A program made the translations under genes and the position numbers. Of a DNA stretch of 64,000 nucleotides, positions 14,884 to 22,996 are shown one piece after another. The stretch is from positions 1 through 64,000 of the forward strand of contig NZ_LQXQ01000001.1 of the NCBI RefSeq assembly GCF_003268395.1, given 5' to 3'. Within the stretch, counting starts at the first letter, position 1. Every line of letters begins with the position of its first letter. Under the pieces are notes generated by a model. That model was given only the letters and a program-made list of their open reading frames with translations, was not told the origin of the DNA and searched no databases. Source of the stretch: Acinetobacter sp. CFCC 10889 (GTDB taxonomy: Bacteria > Pseudomonadota > Gammaproteobacteria > Pseudomonadales > Moraxellaceae).

Positions 14884-15657
14884 ATGCCAAACAATCAATC
14901 TCAAAAATCACAAACTCAAATCCCTGCAATCTATCTTGCTATCCATGCTATTCAAGCGTATTTAGCTAAAGTAGGAATTGCTAAATCGCACTCAACAAAA
15001 TCTAACAGACCCAATAACAAGCAAAATTCTAATTTTCAGGATTATAATTTTCGCAGTGTGGATGATATTTATAATGTTGTTACACCATTGCTTTCTGAAA
15101 ATAATATTGTATGTATCCCAGACGTAAAATCGACTACTGTTGAAAAGCTTGTAGATAGTTATGGGAAAATATCCCATCACACACACATTGAAGTTGAGTA
15201 CAAATTTTTAAGTATCGTTGATGAAAGCTTTGTCACCATTAGAATGGCGGGAGAAGCTAAAGACTCAACAGATAAAGGTAGCCAAAAAGCCCTATCTAAT
15301 GCACATAAGTATTGTTATATACAAATGTTCAGCATCCCAACAAAAGGGGAAAATGACATTGAACAACAATCAAATGCACAGTTCTATCAGCAGCAGACCA
15401 ACCACAATCAAAATCACTATCAGCAGCAGAATAATCAACAAAATAATAGGCAGCAACGATCTGTAAATACTGTGACGGATGAACAACTTTCCCAATTCAT
15501 TGAGATCTTACAAATTGCCAATATTTCATTTGAACGTTTCCTTAAAAAAAGAAAAATCACGCGTGATCAAATCACACCTGAGATGCTGATGGAAGAATCC
15601 AATAACTGCTACAAGCACATTGAAGCAGTTGAAGCGGAAAAGATGAAAACTATATAA
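14884..15657 (+). CDS. ERF-family single-strand annealing protein
   Basis: A 257-aa protein from the ATG at 14884 with GGAA upstream; an earlier ATG (14860) falls in the array end. The core 'DYNFRSVDDIYNVVTPLLSENNIVCIPDV', followed by 'VTIRMAGEAKDSTDKGSQKALSNAHKY', is the ERF superfamily pattern (F-R-S-V/I-D-D, then G-E-A-x-D-x-x-D-K-x-x-x-K-A). ERF proteins anneal single strands for phage recombination and genome circularisation. A Gln/Asn-rich linker (residues about 165-200) precedes a helical C-terminus. Located between arrays B and C. Confidence 0.85.
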   Translation: MPNNQSQKSQTQIPAIYLAIHAIQAYLAKVGIAKSHSTKSNRPNNKQNSNFQDYNFRSVDDIYNVVTPLLSENNIVCIPDVKSTTVEKLVDSYGKISHHTHIEVEYKFLSIVDESFVTIRMAGEAKDSTDKGSQKALSNAHKYCYIQMFSIPTKGENDIEQQSNAQFYQQQTNHNQNHYQQQNNQQNNRQQRSVNTVTDEQLSQFIEILQIANISFERFLKKRKITRDQITPEMLMEESNNCYKHIEAVEAEKMKTI

Positions 15658-15701
15658 TCATATAATCATATAATCATATTTGTGATTATATGATTATATG
15701 G
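15652..15701. repeat. 8-bp repeat array C (ATCATATA, inverted halves) upstream of parA
   Basis: About three units in one direction and two in the other (ATCATAT-TTGTG-ATTATATGATTATAT), overlapping the end of the ERF gene and ending about 35 nt before the parA ATG. It is the natural partition site or parA operator candidate. Confidence 0.85.
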
Positions 15702-15736
15702 GTAAACTATAATGCATAACCATTTAGGAAATCCTA

Positions 15737-16372
15737 ATGACTAAATACATTTCAGTTCTACAGCTTAAAGGTGGTGTAGGAAAAACAACAATTGCAGCAA
15801 ATCTTGCGGGCTATTTTCTTTCTAAAAATAAAAAAGTATTGGCTGTTGATGCTGATATGAAGCAGGGGACATTGTCTGCTTGGTCAAGCATGATTGAAGA
15901 TAAAAACTTCCAATTTGGCTCTACTTTTTCTTTAGATGAACTCATTACGTTATTAAAAGATGCTGATGAAAAATATGATTTTGTAATTGTGGATCTACCT
16001 CCACGTTTAGAAGATCTTGCACGTTCTAGCCTTTTATTTAGCGATTTAATTCTTATGCCTGTTACCACTTCAGCACCAGATTTCTGGGCGGCAAGCGATA
16101 TTTCAGAATTAATCGAAACGGCTAAAGCCGAAAAACCTGATCTTAAATTGCGCTTAGTCTGGAACAAATTTAAGCCTACAAAACGGCGTTTGGAGTTGCA
16201 AGAACAGGTTAAAGAGATGCTAGGGCATGAAAGTATTAAGCAACCATTATCGGATTATATAGCTTATTCTGATGTGATGGGAATGGGTACTTGGGTAGGT
16301 GCATATAATCACCAAAAAGCCAAAATAGAATTTCTTGATTTTTCCAAAGAAATTGAGAAGTTAATTAAATAA
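15737..16372 (+). CDS. parA: ParA-family partition ATPase
   Basis: A 211-aa short ParA with the deviant Walker A 'KGGVGKTT' at residues 11-18, switch I/motif A' 'VDADMKQGTLSAW' near 36-48 and 'DFVIVDLPPR' near 80-90. The small size without an N-terminal HTH is type Ib-like, in which regulation is by the partner protein. The partner is the tandem RHH protein 14 nt downstream, and array C lies upstream. This stably segregates the plasmid form and shows that the element is maintained extrachromosomally. Confidence 0.9.
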   Translation: MTKYISVLQLKGGVGKTTIAANLAGYFLSKNKKVLAVDADMKQGTLSAWSSMIEDKNFQFGSTFSLDELITLLKDADEKYDFVIVDLPPRLEDLARSSLLFSDLILMPVTTSAPDFWAASDISELIETAKAEKPDLKLRLVWNKFKPTKRRLELQEQVKEMLGHESIKQPLSDYIAYSDVMGMGTWVGAYNHQKAKIEFLDFSKEIEKLIK

Positions 16373-16386
16373 ATTGGAGTAAAAAT

Positions 16387-16866
16387 ATGACGGGCAAAAA
16401 AATCGCTATTAGTAAGCCAAAAGTAACAACTACGACTAGCCGTTTTGACCAAGCTGCTATATTTGCAAGCAATACGATTGCACCAAATGAAACAGTTGAA
16501 GCCCCAAAAGCGTCACCAAAAGTTGTAAAAACAACAACAGGTGGTAAAAAATATCCTGAAGCATTTGATGTACCAATTATTTTAAAGCAAGAAATTAAAA
16601 TGTTTGTTGCAACGGTAGATTACCCATTTAAGAACAAAAGTGAGTTTGTTACTCAGTGTATAAGTGATGGTTTAGCAAAGTATGTAAAAAAAGTATCAGT
16701 GCCAGAAGTTGGTAAAAAGGAAACAACGGGGCGTGAAATTGCAAAACTCCCTATTGAAATGAAACAAAAGATAAAAGAGTTCTTGGCTGATCCAAATTGC
16801 AAATTTAAATATAAAAATGACTTTATTATTCAATGCATAAAGGATGGTTTAGATAAATATAAGTAA
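16387..16866 (+). CDS. Tandem ribbon-helix-helix partition protein (ParB-like role)
   Basis: A 159-aa basic protein. The first about 55 residues are flexible. Then come two similar units: 'FDVPIILKQEIKMFVATVDYPFKNKSEFVTQCISDGLAKY' and 'LPIEMKQKIKEFLADPNCKFKYKNDFIIQCIKDGLDKY'. Each has a short strand and two helices with the (K/N)-(S/D)-(E/F)-F-(V/I)-x-Q-C-I pattern, that is a ribbon-helix-helix fold, probably as an intramolecular dimer. RHH proteins partner type Ib ParA and bind short tandem repeats. The 8-bp arrays of this window are the obvious target. Confidence 0.7.
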   Translation: MTGKKIAISKPKVTTTTSRFDQAAIFASNTIAPNETVEAPKASPKVVKTTTGGKKYPEAFDVPIILKQEIKMFVATVDYPFKNKSEFVTQCISDGLAKYVKKVSVPEVGKKETTGREIAKLPIEMKQKIKEFLADPNCKFKYKNDFIIQCIKDGLDKYK

Positions 16867-16880
16867 GTTAAACAATAATC

Positions 16881-16905
16881 AATAGGGCATTTATGCCCTT
16901 TTTTA
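16881..16905 (+). terminator. Rho-independent terminator after the partition genes
   Basis: GGGCAT / ATGCCC with a TTTTTT tail, just before the recombinase start. Confidence 0.7.
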
Positions 16906-16916
16906 TCGGGGATGTT

Positions 16917-17582
16917 ATGAAAAAAGCCATTGGCTATGTTCGTGTAAGTACCGTTAAGCAAGTCACAGACGGCGTATCTATTGACGCGCAAAAAGAAAAG
17001 ATAGCAGCTTGGTGTAATCTAAATGATTATGAACTGGTCCATATTTATGAGGATGCAGGGCTGTCTGGTAAAAGCATCGCACATCGTAAAGATCTACAAG
17101 AAGCTCTTTTAGCACTGAATAAAAACATGGCTTTTGTGTGCTATAGCTTATCCCGTGTAAGTCGCAAACTTGAGGACATGCTCAAGATTAGTAATCACAT
17201 CAAAGACACTGGGGCAGACCTGATAAGTTTATCTGAACGCATAGATACAACAGGATCATCTGGACGTATGGTTTTTAACATGCTTGCTGTTATTAATGAA
17301 TTTGAGCGTGATGTAATTAGTGAACGTACAAAGATGGCAATGCAGCACTTAAAAGACAACAACAAAGTGTATTCACATATACCGTATGGCTTTAATAATG
17401 AAGATGGTTATTTGGTAGAAAATTTTGCTGAACAGTTGATTATAAAAAAAATGTATGAATATTCCCAATTGGGCTATGGACATAGGAAAATAGCAACTCA
17501 ACTCAATAAACAGAATATTAAATCAAAGCATGGCGGCATTTGGTATGCCAAAACTGTCAAATCAATTTTAGAAAGAATATGA
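16917..17582 (+). CDS. Serine recombinase (resolvase/invertase family)
   Basis: A 221-aa protein from the ATG at 16917; an upstream in-frame ATG has no ribosome site. The N-terminal domain has 'IGYVRVSTVKQ' with the nucleophile Ser11, 'LSRVSRKLEDML' and 'FERDVISERT', then a C-terminal helix-turn-helix ('YGHRKIATQLNKQNI'). Such enzymes resolve plasmid multimers or invert segments. It follows parAB, so multimer resolution is most likely. The 150 bases after it contain an inverted AAAAGGAAT / ATTCCTTTT pair that could be part of a res site. Confidence 0.85.
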   Translation: MKKAIGYVRVSTVKQVTDGVSIDAQKEKIAAWCNLNDYELVHIYEDAGLSGKSIAHRKDLQEALLALNKNMAFVCYSLSRVSRKLEDMLKISNHIKDTGADLISLSERIDTTGSSGRMVFNMLAVINEFERDVISERTKMAMQHLKDNNKVYSHIPYGFNNEDGYLVENFAEQLIIKKMYEYSQLGYGHRKIATQLNKQNIKSKHGGIWYAKTVKSILERI

Positions 17583-17643
17583 AATATTCTTTTATTCCCT
17601 AGTATTCTTTAATTTCCTTAATATGCTATAATATATTGATTCT

Positions 17644-17676
17644 AAAAGGAATTTTAGCCTAAGTTTTATTCCTTTT
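17644..17676. repeat. Inverted repeat downstream of the recombinase gene
   Basis: AAAAGGAAT at 17644-17652 and ATTCCTTTT at 17668-17676, 15 nt apart, in a 150-bp AT-rich spacer full of TATTCC/TATTCT words. Candidate recombination site or promoter region. Confidence 0.35.
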
Positions 17677-17748
17677 AATCTTTTATTGCTTTAAATTATT
17701 CCTTGCTATATTCTTTTTTATTCTTAATATGAAATGTTGGAAATAAAA

Positions 17749-18393
17749 ATGAAACCGCCTGTACTTTGCATCACCCGTGAAGAATTTACAAAACATGGCA
17801 TACCTGAAAATAATGCATACGGCGTGTATGCTTTTGATATGTTAAAAGTAGATCAAAGCCAATTCCATTTTTTAAATCGTGAAATTGCGGATCGTGCAAA
17901 CAATAATGATGACGATGAATATAAAAAAATAGGGCAGTTATTACCGCAAATTTTGGTGTATGGCGTGATCAAGCGTGACGGAAAGGTTTTAACCTATTCA
18001 CGTAAAAAAGGCGCAGAAAGCCGTTTACATGGCTCTCGCAGCATTGGTTTTGGCGGGCATGTAGATATTACCGATTACGATTATAAATTGAATAATGGTT
18101 TTGCTAATTCGCTTGCTGTGAGTGCTGAACGTGAATTACGTGAAGAATTAAATTTCGTCACCGCCGTTGGTACAAGTGAATTTACATCATTATTGGTGGA
18201 CCAATCTAATCCAGTTGGTGCGGTACATGTCGGCATTCCAATTTTACGCAAAATTCATTATTTGGACGAAATTAAAGTAGATCCTGAAGAAATTTCAGAC
18301 CCGCTTTGGCTATCACCAGAGGAATTAATTAAAGACATTGAACAATATGAAAATTGGTCAAAAATTTTAATCAATGAAATGTATTCTGGTTGA
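17749..18393 (+). CDS. NUDIX hydrolase
   Basis: A 214-aa protein. The ATG at 17749 has GGAA upstream; the one at 17734 is less likely. The Nudix box is split by an insertion: 'GFGGHVDITDYDYKLNNGFANSLAVSAERELREELNF', in which G-x5-E becomes G-H-V-D and R-E-L-R-E-E-L keeps the metal-binding Glu residues (about residues 110-145). Nudix enzymes hydrolyse nucleoside diphosphate derivatives, and phage ones adjust nucleotide or RNA-cap pools. Last gene of the rightward block. Substrate unknown. Confidence 0.8.
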   Translation: MKPPVLCITREEFTKHGIPENNAYGVYAFDMLKVDQSQFHFLNREIADRANNNDDDEYKKIGQLLPQILVYGVIKRDGKVLTYSRKKGAESRLHGSRSIGFGGHVDITDYDYKLNNGFANSLAVSAERELREELNFVTAVGTSEFTSLLVDQSNPVGAVHVGIPILRKIHYLDEIKVDPEEISDPLWLSPEELIKDIEQYENWSKILINEMYSG

Positions 18394-18404
18394 ATTAATT
18401 AAAG

Positions 18405-18437
18405 TAAAAAAACCGCCATTATTGGCGGTTTTTATTT
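18405..18437. terminator. Bidirectional terminator between convergent blocks
   Basis: AACCGCCA / TGGCGGTT with A and T runs on either side. It closes the NUDIX gene (+) and the leftward late gene at 18459. Confidence 0.85.
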
Positions 18438-18458
18438 GTATGTTTATTAGGTTATATC

Positions 18459-19085
18459 CTAGCCTACACCGCTTAAGCAAAATGAAACTTTTGAATAAAA
18501 ACCATCTTGTCCATCTTCAAATAATAATGTTTCATTTAATGTTTCTTGGGGGGTAGGCTTGAATAGATATTTTCTATCATCTTGTTTTAAAGATAATATT
18601 TCAACTCTTTTATCCAATGTTTCTACATTCAAAAATTCAAGTGTATTGTCTGTATATTGAATATCTACACCATCAAGTTGAACCTGAATATCAATAGAAC
18701 CTGATAAAACAGTTGTCCCATTTATTTTTATTAAATATTCTAGGTATTCAGATGGTTCTAGCTGCAATCCAAGACTCGCTGCTATTGATGCACCATCACA
18801 ACTAATAATATAGGGATTGCTATTAATAATACGCATGACATTCACATACGGCACACCCGTATTTAATGCATCTTGTACGGCGACATAATCGGGATTGTCT
18901 GGATCATAACCCAGTACCGCTTTAATGTTGCTTTGCGTAACTTGGATTTGACGATCTGTACGACCACGCTTAAAAGACCCTGTGATAACACCGTTAATAG
19001 GTGCTGCACCTGTGCTTCCAGTATTGTCTTTTACACGATCAAACTGTAACCCAACTTCATTCTCTAAAACTTTGGTGATGTGCAT
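18459..19085 (-). CDS. Unknown late protein, paralogue of 19249-19527
   Basis: A 208-aa protein. Residues about 33-85 ('ITGSFKRGRTDRQIQVTQSNIKAVLGYDP ... VNVMRI') closely match the 92-aa protein at 19249. The G-(S/K)-F-x-RGR-x-D motif recalls the G-x-F-x-R-G start of contractile sheath-type proteins, but this is weak. The C-terminal 120 residues are beta-rich and unique. It starts with a full late leader element and its start codon lies inside a 16-bp hairpin arm, so it is probably a virion-associated late product. Confidence 0.6.
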   Translation of the reverse strand: MHITKVLENEVGLQFDRVKDNTGSTGAAPINGVITGSFKRGRTDRQIQVTQSNIKAVLGYDPDNPDYVAVQDALNTGVPYVNVMRIINSNPYIISCDGASIAASLGLQLEPSEYLEYLIKINGTTVLSGSIDIQVQLDGVDIQYTDNTLEFLNVETLDKRVEILSLKQDDRKYLFKPTPQETLNETLLFEDGQDGFYSKVSFCLSGVG

Positions 19086-19154
19086 ATCTGCAATCCTAGA
19101 ACAATTTAAGTCTATTATTCAGGATTGTAGATATGCTGTTTTTGAGTATTCCTA
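19086..19154 (-). promoter_or_regulatory. Late leader element for 18459-19085
   Basis: TAGGAATA at 19147-19154, 62 nt before the ATG, then CTCAAAAACAGC. A 16-bp inverted repeat with one mismatch (arms 19082-19097 and 19121-19136) brings the start codon into the stem. Confidence 0.75.
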
Positions 19155-19182
19155 AATTTCTAAGATATTCCCATAGGAATAA

Positions 19183-19226
19183 TTAAAAAACGTGAACCGA
19201 CCATCCCGTAGGTTCACGTTTTGATT
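19183..19226. terminator. Terminator between the paralogue pair
   Basis: AACGTGAACC / GGTTCACGTT with flanking A and T runs, bidirectional in form. Confidence 0.75.
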
Positions 19227-19248
19227 TTAAAAACACTTAGTAGTTTTC

Positions 19249-19527
19249 TTAGAAATAGGCTTCAGGGAACATATCACCCTCAAAAATCCGCATAACATAC
19301 ACGGCAGGCACACTCTCTAATGCATCACATACATTGTTATAGTCTAAATTTCGTGGATCATGTCCAAGTTGCGCTCTAATATTTTGCTTTGTGATGAGCA
19401 TGTGTTGATCTAGTCGCCCACGCCGAAATTTACCTGTAATGACTGGGGTGCTTTCTATCAATAAGTCATCATCTTCAATAATTAAGATTTCACCAACATT
19501 AAATCCAACTTGCTCTAATTCATTCAT
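19249..19527 (-). CDS. Unknown protein, short paralogue of 18459-19085
   Basis: A 92-aa protein. Residues about 31-85 ('ITGKFRRGRLDQHMLITKQNIRAQLGHDP ... YVMRI') match the longer neighbour in order and spacing. It lacks the neighbour's C-terminal 120 residues, as if it were a domain-only copy. A weak version of the late element (AAGGAATTTGAAGAAA) stands 62 nt before its start. Function unknown. Confidence 0.55.
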   Translation of the reverse strand: MNELEQVGFNVGEILIIEDDDLLIESTPVITGKFRRGRLDQHMLITKQNIRAQLGHDPRNLDYNNVCDALESVPAVYVMRIFEGDMFPEAYF

Positions 19528-19596
19528 GATAAAAACTCGCTATAAATTAGCCTTATTTTCGCCGTTATATATTTTATATATTTCTTCAAATTCCTT
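19528..19596 (-). promoter_or_regulatory. Degenerate late leader element for 19249-19527
   Basis: AAGGAATTTGAAGAAA at about 19581-19596 begins 62 nt before the ATG, the same spacing as the 13 clear copies, but it differs at several consensus positions. Only a 4-bp inverted repeat (GCTA / TAGC) is seen. Confidence 0.4.
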
Positions 19597-19602
19597 TGGA
19601 TG

Positions 19603-19631
19603 AAAAAAAAGCCCGATTAATCGGGCTTTTT
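19603..19631. terminator. Rho-independent terminator after 19645-20460
   Basis: AAAGCCCGA / TCGGGCTTTT, at the end of the lysis/tail operon. Confidence 0.8.
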
Positions 19632-19644
19632 AGTGATAAAACAA

Positions 19645-20460
19645 TTAAACCAAAGTAATGTTTAACTCTTTTAATTGTTTATTGAGATTACTTTTTATCT
19701 CAATGGCTTCTTTCTGCTTTTCAGGATCACGCCATAATGTATTAGACTTAATTTTTAAATCAGGTGCTTTTTTATCAAAAGATTGGTTATCTTTACGGCA
19801 ATGCCAAACACAACGCTCATTAGGGAAACGCTCCCAAGCATAAGCTTCCGCAGGGGCTTTGCTCCATATTGCTAAGTTTAATAACTCATCTAAAGTAATT
19901 TCAGTGTTTCGATGATTTGTGAAATGTCCAAATGCTGAGTTAGGACTAGATAAATCTGCATCTTCAACATCAAAATAATCAGCAAGAATACGCCCATCTG
20001 AATAAGTGAATAAATAAGGTGCTGTGTGCGGTACTGTGCAACCACCCCAAAAATAACCTAATTCAATAAATGCATCCGATGCCTGTTTAAATTCATTATG
20101 GCTTTTCAACTTAATCTTTAGATCTTTCATTTCTATTAAGTTTTGCATATCTTTCACCGCCGCAATACACAGCGGCTTTTCGTGGCGATTAGATAACTCT
20201 TGCTCAATACCATTTGGATGCTCACCAAACAACGCTAACATAGACATTTCACAATCTTGGCGTGTTTCATGCCCCAAGCCCCATGATGTGCCTGAAGAAC
20301 GGATATTATGATTAAAATCAATAATGGTGTAATAACCTTTACCCGCCAATGTTGCCGTTAAAATAGCGTATTGCTCACGTACCGCTTGAACAGTCCAATT
20401 GAAGCGTTTTTCTTTGTCAAATTTTACTTTTTGACCGACTTTTAAAGTGTTTTTGTTCAT
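19645..20460 (-). CDS. Hypothetical protein
   Basis: About 271 aa from the ATG at 20460, with AGG upstream and a short gap from the zinc-ribbon ORF. The N-terminus 'LKVGQKVKFDKEKRFNWTVQAVREQYAILTA' is like a small beta-barrel, and an Arg/His/Trp-rich middle includes 'GYYTIIDFNHNIRSSGTSWG'. It resembles phage proteins of unknown function that accompany endolysin genes. Last gene of the operon led by the element at 23806. Confidence 0.6.
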   Translation of the reverse strand: MNKNTLKVGQKVKFDKEKRFNWTVQAVREQYAILTATLAGKGYYTIIDFNHNIRSSGTSWGLGHETRQDCEMSMLALFGEHPNGIEQELSNRHEKPLCIAAVKDMQNLIEMKDLKIKLKSHNEFKQASDAFIELGYFWGGCTVPHTAPYLFTYSDGRILADYFDVEDADLSSPNSAFGHFTNHRNTEITLDELLNLAIWSKAPAEAYAWERFPNERCVWHCRKDNQSFDKKAPDLKIKSNTLWRDPEKQKEAIEIKSNLNKQLKELNITLV

Positions 20461-20468
20461 CTTTATAC

Positions 20469-20648
20469 CTACTTCTTTGCGATATAAATATCGTTTTTGC
20501 AAATTGGGCAATTCACCACCATACAAAGCTCATTACGGTCATTGATCGTTTTGGCTTCACTTTCCTGAAACTCTAAAACAGAATTGCAATGACGGCATTG
20601 TGTTTGGTGAGTTGTATTTTTTGGTATTCCACGTTGAATAACTTTCAT
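20469..20648 (-). CDS. Small zinc-ribbon protein (59 aa)
   Basis: A short gene read directly from the sequence: ATG at 20648, stop TAG at 20469-20471, between the endolysin and the 271-aa gene. It has two C-x-x-C knuckles ('CRHC' and 'CPIC') about 28 residues apart with basic flanks, like Com-type zinc ribbons of Mu-like phages. The Com comparison is a guess from size and Cys spacing. Confidence 0.6.
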   Translation of the reverse strand: MKVIQRGIPKNTTHQTQCRHCNSVLEFQESEAKTINDRNELCMVVNCPICKNDIYIAKK

Positions 20649-20657
20649 GATTTTTAC

Positions 20658-21293
20658 CTAAATCCCTAAAAAATGGCGTTTTTCAGCGGTACGGCGATTG
20701 ACTAAACCCTGAATACGCTTACCTTTTACATTCACCCATACATCAAACTGATTAGCTGCTGATCTGAGTTCATTCGCATTAATTAAACGAAGCATAGTGC
20801 TGTTTTTAAATGCTGTTTCGCCCACGTTGTAAATAAAGGAAGCCAATGCATCAAACTGATTTTGTGAGATTTTGGCAGTCACATAACGATCAAGACAGGC
20901 ATCGACCCAACGACAATCATTTTTGAGCCATTCAAGTGCCTGACCCGCCGTACATGTATCGCCTTTTTGCACTTTATTACCATTCGGATAGCGTATTGTG
21001 CCGTGTCCAATTGTCCAGATACCGCCTGAATCTGGGTAGGCTTTGAGTTCTAAACCCTCAAAATTCTTAATCATGTTGTAACCCATGTCAGAAATATCAT
21101 ACTGACCTGTTACGCCTGAACGCTCAGGCTCATGCTTGTAATTGATCAATTCAGCAAATACAGGAAATCCCAATTGATCAATGATTTTGTCGCCCGCAAT
21201 CACTTGATCTTGAGTTAGTGAATTGCCCGACATTGCACGTAACCAAGAAAAAGCCTGTGCAACAACTTCAATATTATTTACGGTGCTGTTCAT
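20658..21293 (-). CDS. Endolysin, T4-type lysozyme (GH24)
   Basis: A 211-aa protein. The GH24 catalytic triad pattern E-x8-D-x5-T is Glu79, Asp88, Thr94 in 'NFEGLELKAYPDSGGIWTIGHGT'. 'FDALASFIYNVGETAFKNSTMLRLIN' and 'GLVNRRTAEKRHFLG' complete the fold. The N-terminal 60 residues are extra and helical. It cuts the peptidoglycan glycan strand at lysis. It follows two membrane proteins that are candidate holins. Confidence 0.9.
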   Translation of the reverse strand: MNSTVNNIEVVAQAFSWLRAMSGNSLTQDQVIAGDKIIDQLGFPVFAELINYKHEPERSGVTGQYDISDMGYNMIKNFEGLELKAYPDSGGIWTIGHGTIRYPNGNKVQKGDTCTAGQALEWLKNDCRWVDACLDRYVTAKISQNQFDALASFIYNVGETAFKNSTMLRLINANELRSAANQFDVWVNVKGKRIQGLVNRRTAEKRHFLGI

Positions 21294-21561
21294 GTGGGAT
21301 CTCCATCCTAAAGCTGTGAAGTTTTTTTAAAACAATGTTCGATAACCAAGCTGTCAGTAAAATAAAACTCAATAAGCATCCAAAAAGAGTTTTATCTATT
21401 AAGAAAAATTGTGCTGAAAGCATGATTAAAACGGCGTAAATCGTGCGTTTACATGTCGATGTATCAAAGATGTGATGTGGTGCTAAAACCACAATCGCTG
21501 TCACAAACACCACCAATAAGCAAACGACATTCTTAAATGTCAAAAATTCGTATAGATCCAT
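21274..21561 (-). CDS. Small membrane protein, candidate holin
   Basis: About 95 aa from the ATG at 21561 with GGGAG upstream; a longer frame to 21624 begins in the upstream gene. Three hydrophobic spans are visible ('VVCLLVVFVTAIVVLA', 'TIYAVLIMLSAQFFLI', 'LFGCLLSFILLTAWL') with a charged C-terminal tail, as in class I holins. It overlaps the endolysin start by 20 nt, the usual holin-endolysin order. Confidence 0.6.
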   Translation of the reverse strand: MDLYEFLTFKNVVCLLVVFVTAIVVLAPHHIFDTSTCKRTIYAVLIMLSAQFFLIDKTLFGCLLSFILLTAWLSNIVLKKLHSFRMEIPHEQHRK

Positions 21562-21565
21562 GTCA

Positions 21566-22054
21566 TTACTCCCGATCACGATCAAAAGATTGACTAATAC
21601 GGTCAATATCTTCATCCGTAACATCTAGTTTTGAACCTGTGATTTTGATTGCCGCTGCATGAAAAAGATGAATGATTGCAGGGGAAACAAAAGAAACACC
21701 CGCAACCCAAATCACTACAGCAGGCGTGATATTGTTTTCGGTATGGATGTAATAAATGAATGCTAGAACACCACCAAATATAGAAATTAGTAGTTTTAGC
21801 GGTTTAGGGTATGGCTTTGCGCCGTAACGTGGCGTTGGGAAGAAATAGCCAATCGTTGACCCTAAAATCAACAACATAAGGCAGGACACAAGTAAAATAG
21901 CATCGCTATAAATACTTGCGGCTGACCGCAGTGTTTCATTTGTAAATAGGCTGTTTGGTCGGTTTGGATTGCTTGCCAAAGCTACTTCGCTTATTAGCGG
22001 CAAGAAAAACCACATTATCCGCCACATCAAGCCCAAAACCAGTGATCTAGTCAT
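21566..22054 (-). CDS. Membrane protein with signal-like N-terminus
   Basis: A 162-aa protein with a signal-peptide-like N-terminus ('LVLGLMWRIMWFFLPLISEVALA') and three further spans between about residues 48 and 130, ending in an acidic tail ('VTDEDIDRISQS'). Its position directly before the candidate holin and endolysin suggests a second holin or a lysis regulator. No family recognised. Confidence 0.55.
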   Translation of the reverse strand: MTRSLVLGLMWRIMWFFLPLISEVALASNPNRPNSLFTNETLRSAASIYSDAILLVSCLMLLILGSTIGYFFPTPRYGAKPYPKPLKLLISIFGGVLAFIYYIHTENNITPAVVIWVAGVSFVSPAIIHLFHAAAIKITGSKLDVTDEDIDRISQSFDRDRE

Positions 22055-22254
22055 TACCGACCTCGCAATAAGTTTTGAATGTTGAGTAAAAGCTGAATCT
22101 CATTTTTCTTCATTTGATCATCATTAGCTTTTAGCTGTTTTTTGATCTTCCAAGCTTCAGACTCGTAATAGTCATGTATGAAGAAAAACGGTAGGTCTAA
22201 AACAGCATCAAAACTTATGTCGCTGTCATAGCTAAATATCTGGATCATCTTCAT
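22054..22254 (-). CDS. Small hypothetical protein in tail operon
   Basis: About 66 aa from the ATG at 22254, which overlaps the end of the upstream gene by 23 nt; a longer frame to 22326 runs further into it. It starts 'MKMIQIFSYDSDIS' and ends with a charged helix ('NDDQMKKNEIQLLLNIQNLL'). A small overlapping product after a larger tail protein is reminiscent of tail assembly chaperone arrangements, but no motif proves it. Confidence 0.45.
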   Translation of the reverse strand: MKMIQIFSYDSDISFDAVLDLPFFFIHDYYESEAWKIKKQLKANDDQMKKNEIQLLLNIQNLLRGR

Positions 22255-22996
22255 AAGCGATTGATAGTATGTCGTTTGCATGTCCTGTGAATGCGGAAGT
22301 AATGCGAAATCGCAACGGCGCATCATCTGTACCCCCGTTTATTTTTCGCAAGACAATTCCATTATCAAAAACAATATTAACCAGGCTGTTAAATTGATTT
22401 TCGATGTGTAGATACGTGTTAAAAAGCTCGTTAAATCGCCATATTTCTAATTTGGATAGTTGATCAATACGGGTTTTTATTAGATTTTTAGTAAAATTAA
22501 GGTTGGTAAAATCATCGACTGGTGGTAATTCATCACAACCGATTTGAATCGCCATTGCACCCATAATCCAATCAATTGTAGTTTCACAACCTTCCTCTAG
22601 TGCATGGGCTTCTAAGCCGTTTAAAGGTCGTACAGAAATGTTATTAATTTCAATTCGTTCATGACTAAAATTCGTTAGATCCTCACCTAAATATTCAGAA
22701 ATTTGCACATCATCATCGAGTCGATTCTCAACAAGTTGTAAATAGCTCAAAAGAATGGCATAACGCTCTTGAACACTCATTTTTAATGCGTATTGAGGAT
22801 CTTTATTGTTCGGTGCAATTGTATAAATCGCTTGTGTAAGTTGTTTTTCGTAAAAATCTGGGCGGATTTTTGCCATTTGTAAAATATTTGATACACGTAA
22901 ATGGCATAAGTCATAGTGGCTTTTGCCAATTTCAATATTAGTAAAGCTCATGACCCAACCCCTGAATAAAGTTTTTGAATGTCGGTTTTGTCCCAT
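22232..22996 (-). CDS. Hypothetical late protein
   Basis: A 254-aa helical protein. The true start may be at 22951 ('MSFTNIEIGKSHYDL'), where ATGAGCTTT follows closely on the upstream stop; the reading to 22996 overlaps the upstream gene by 49 nt. Residues 35-110 are mostly helical; no recognised motif. Part of the operon that runs from the late element at 23806 to the endolysin, so probably a tail or assembly protein. Confidence 0.5.
   Translation of the reverse strand: MGQNRHSKTLFRGWVMSFTNIEIGKSHYDLCHLRVSNILQMAKIRPDFYEKQLTQAIYTIAPNNKDPQYALKMSVQERYAILLSYLQLVENRLDDDVQISEYLGEDLTNFSHERIEINNISVRPLNGLEAHALEEGCETTIDWIMGAMAIQIGCDELPPVDDFTNLNFTKNLIKTRIDQLSKLEIWRFNELFNTYLHIENQFNSLVNIVFDNGIVLRKINGGTDDAPLRFRITSAFTGHANDILSIAYEDDPDI

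Noticed and set aside
19172-19193. Plus-strand TAGGAATAATTAAAAAACG
   Set aside because: It resembles the late box but points away from any gene, is one base longer and overlaps a terminator; probably chance.
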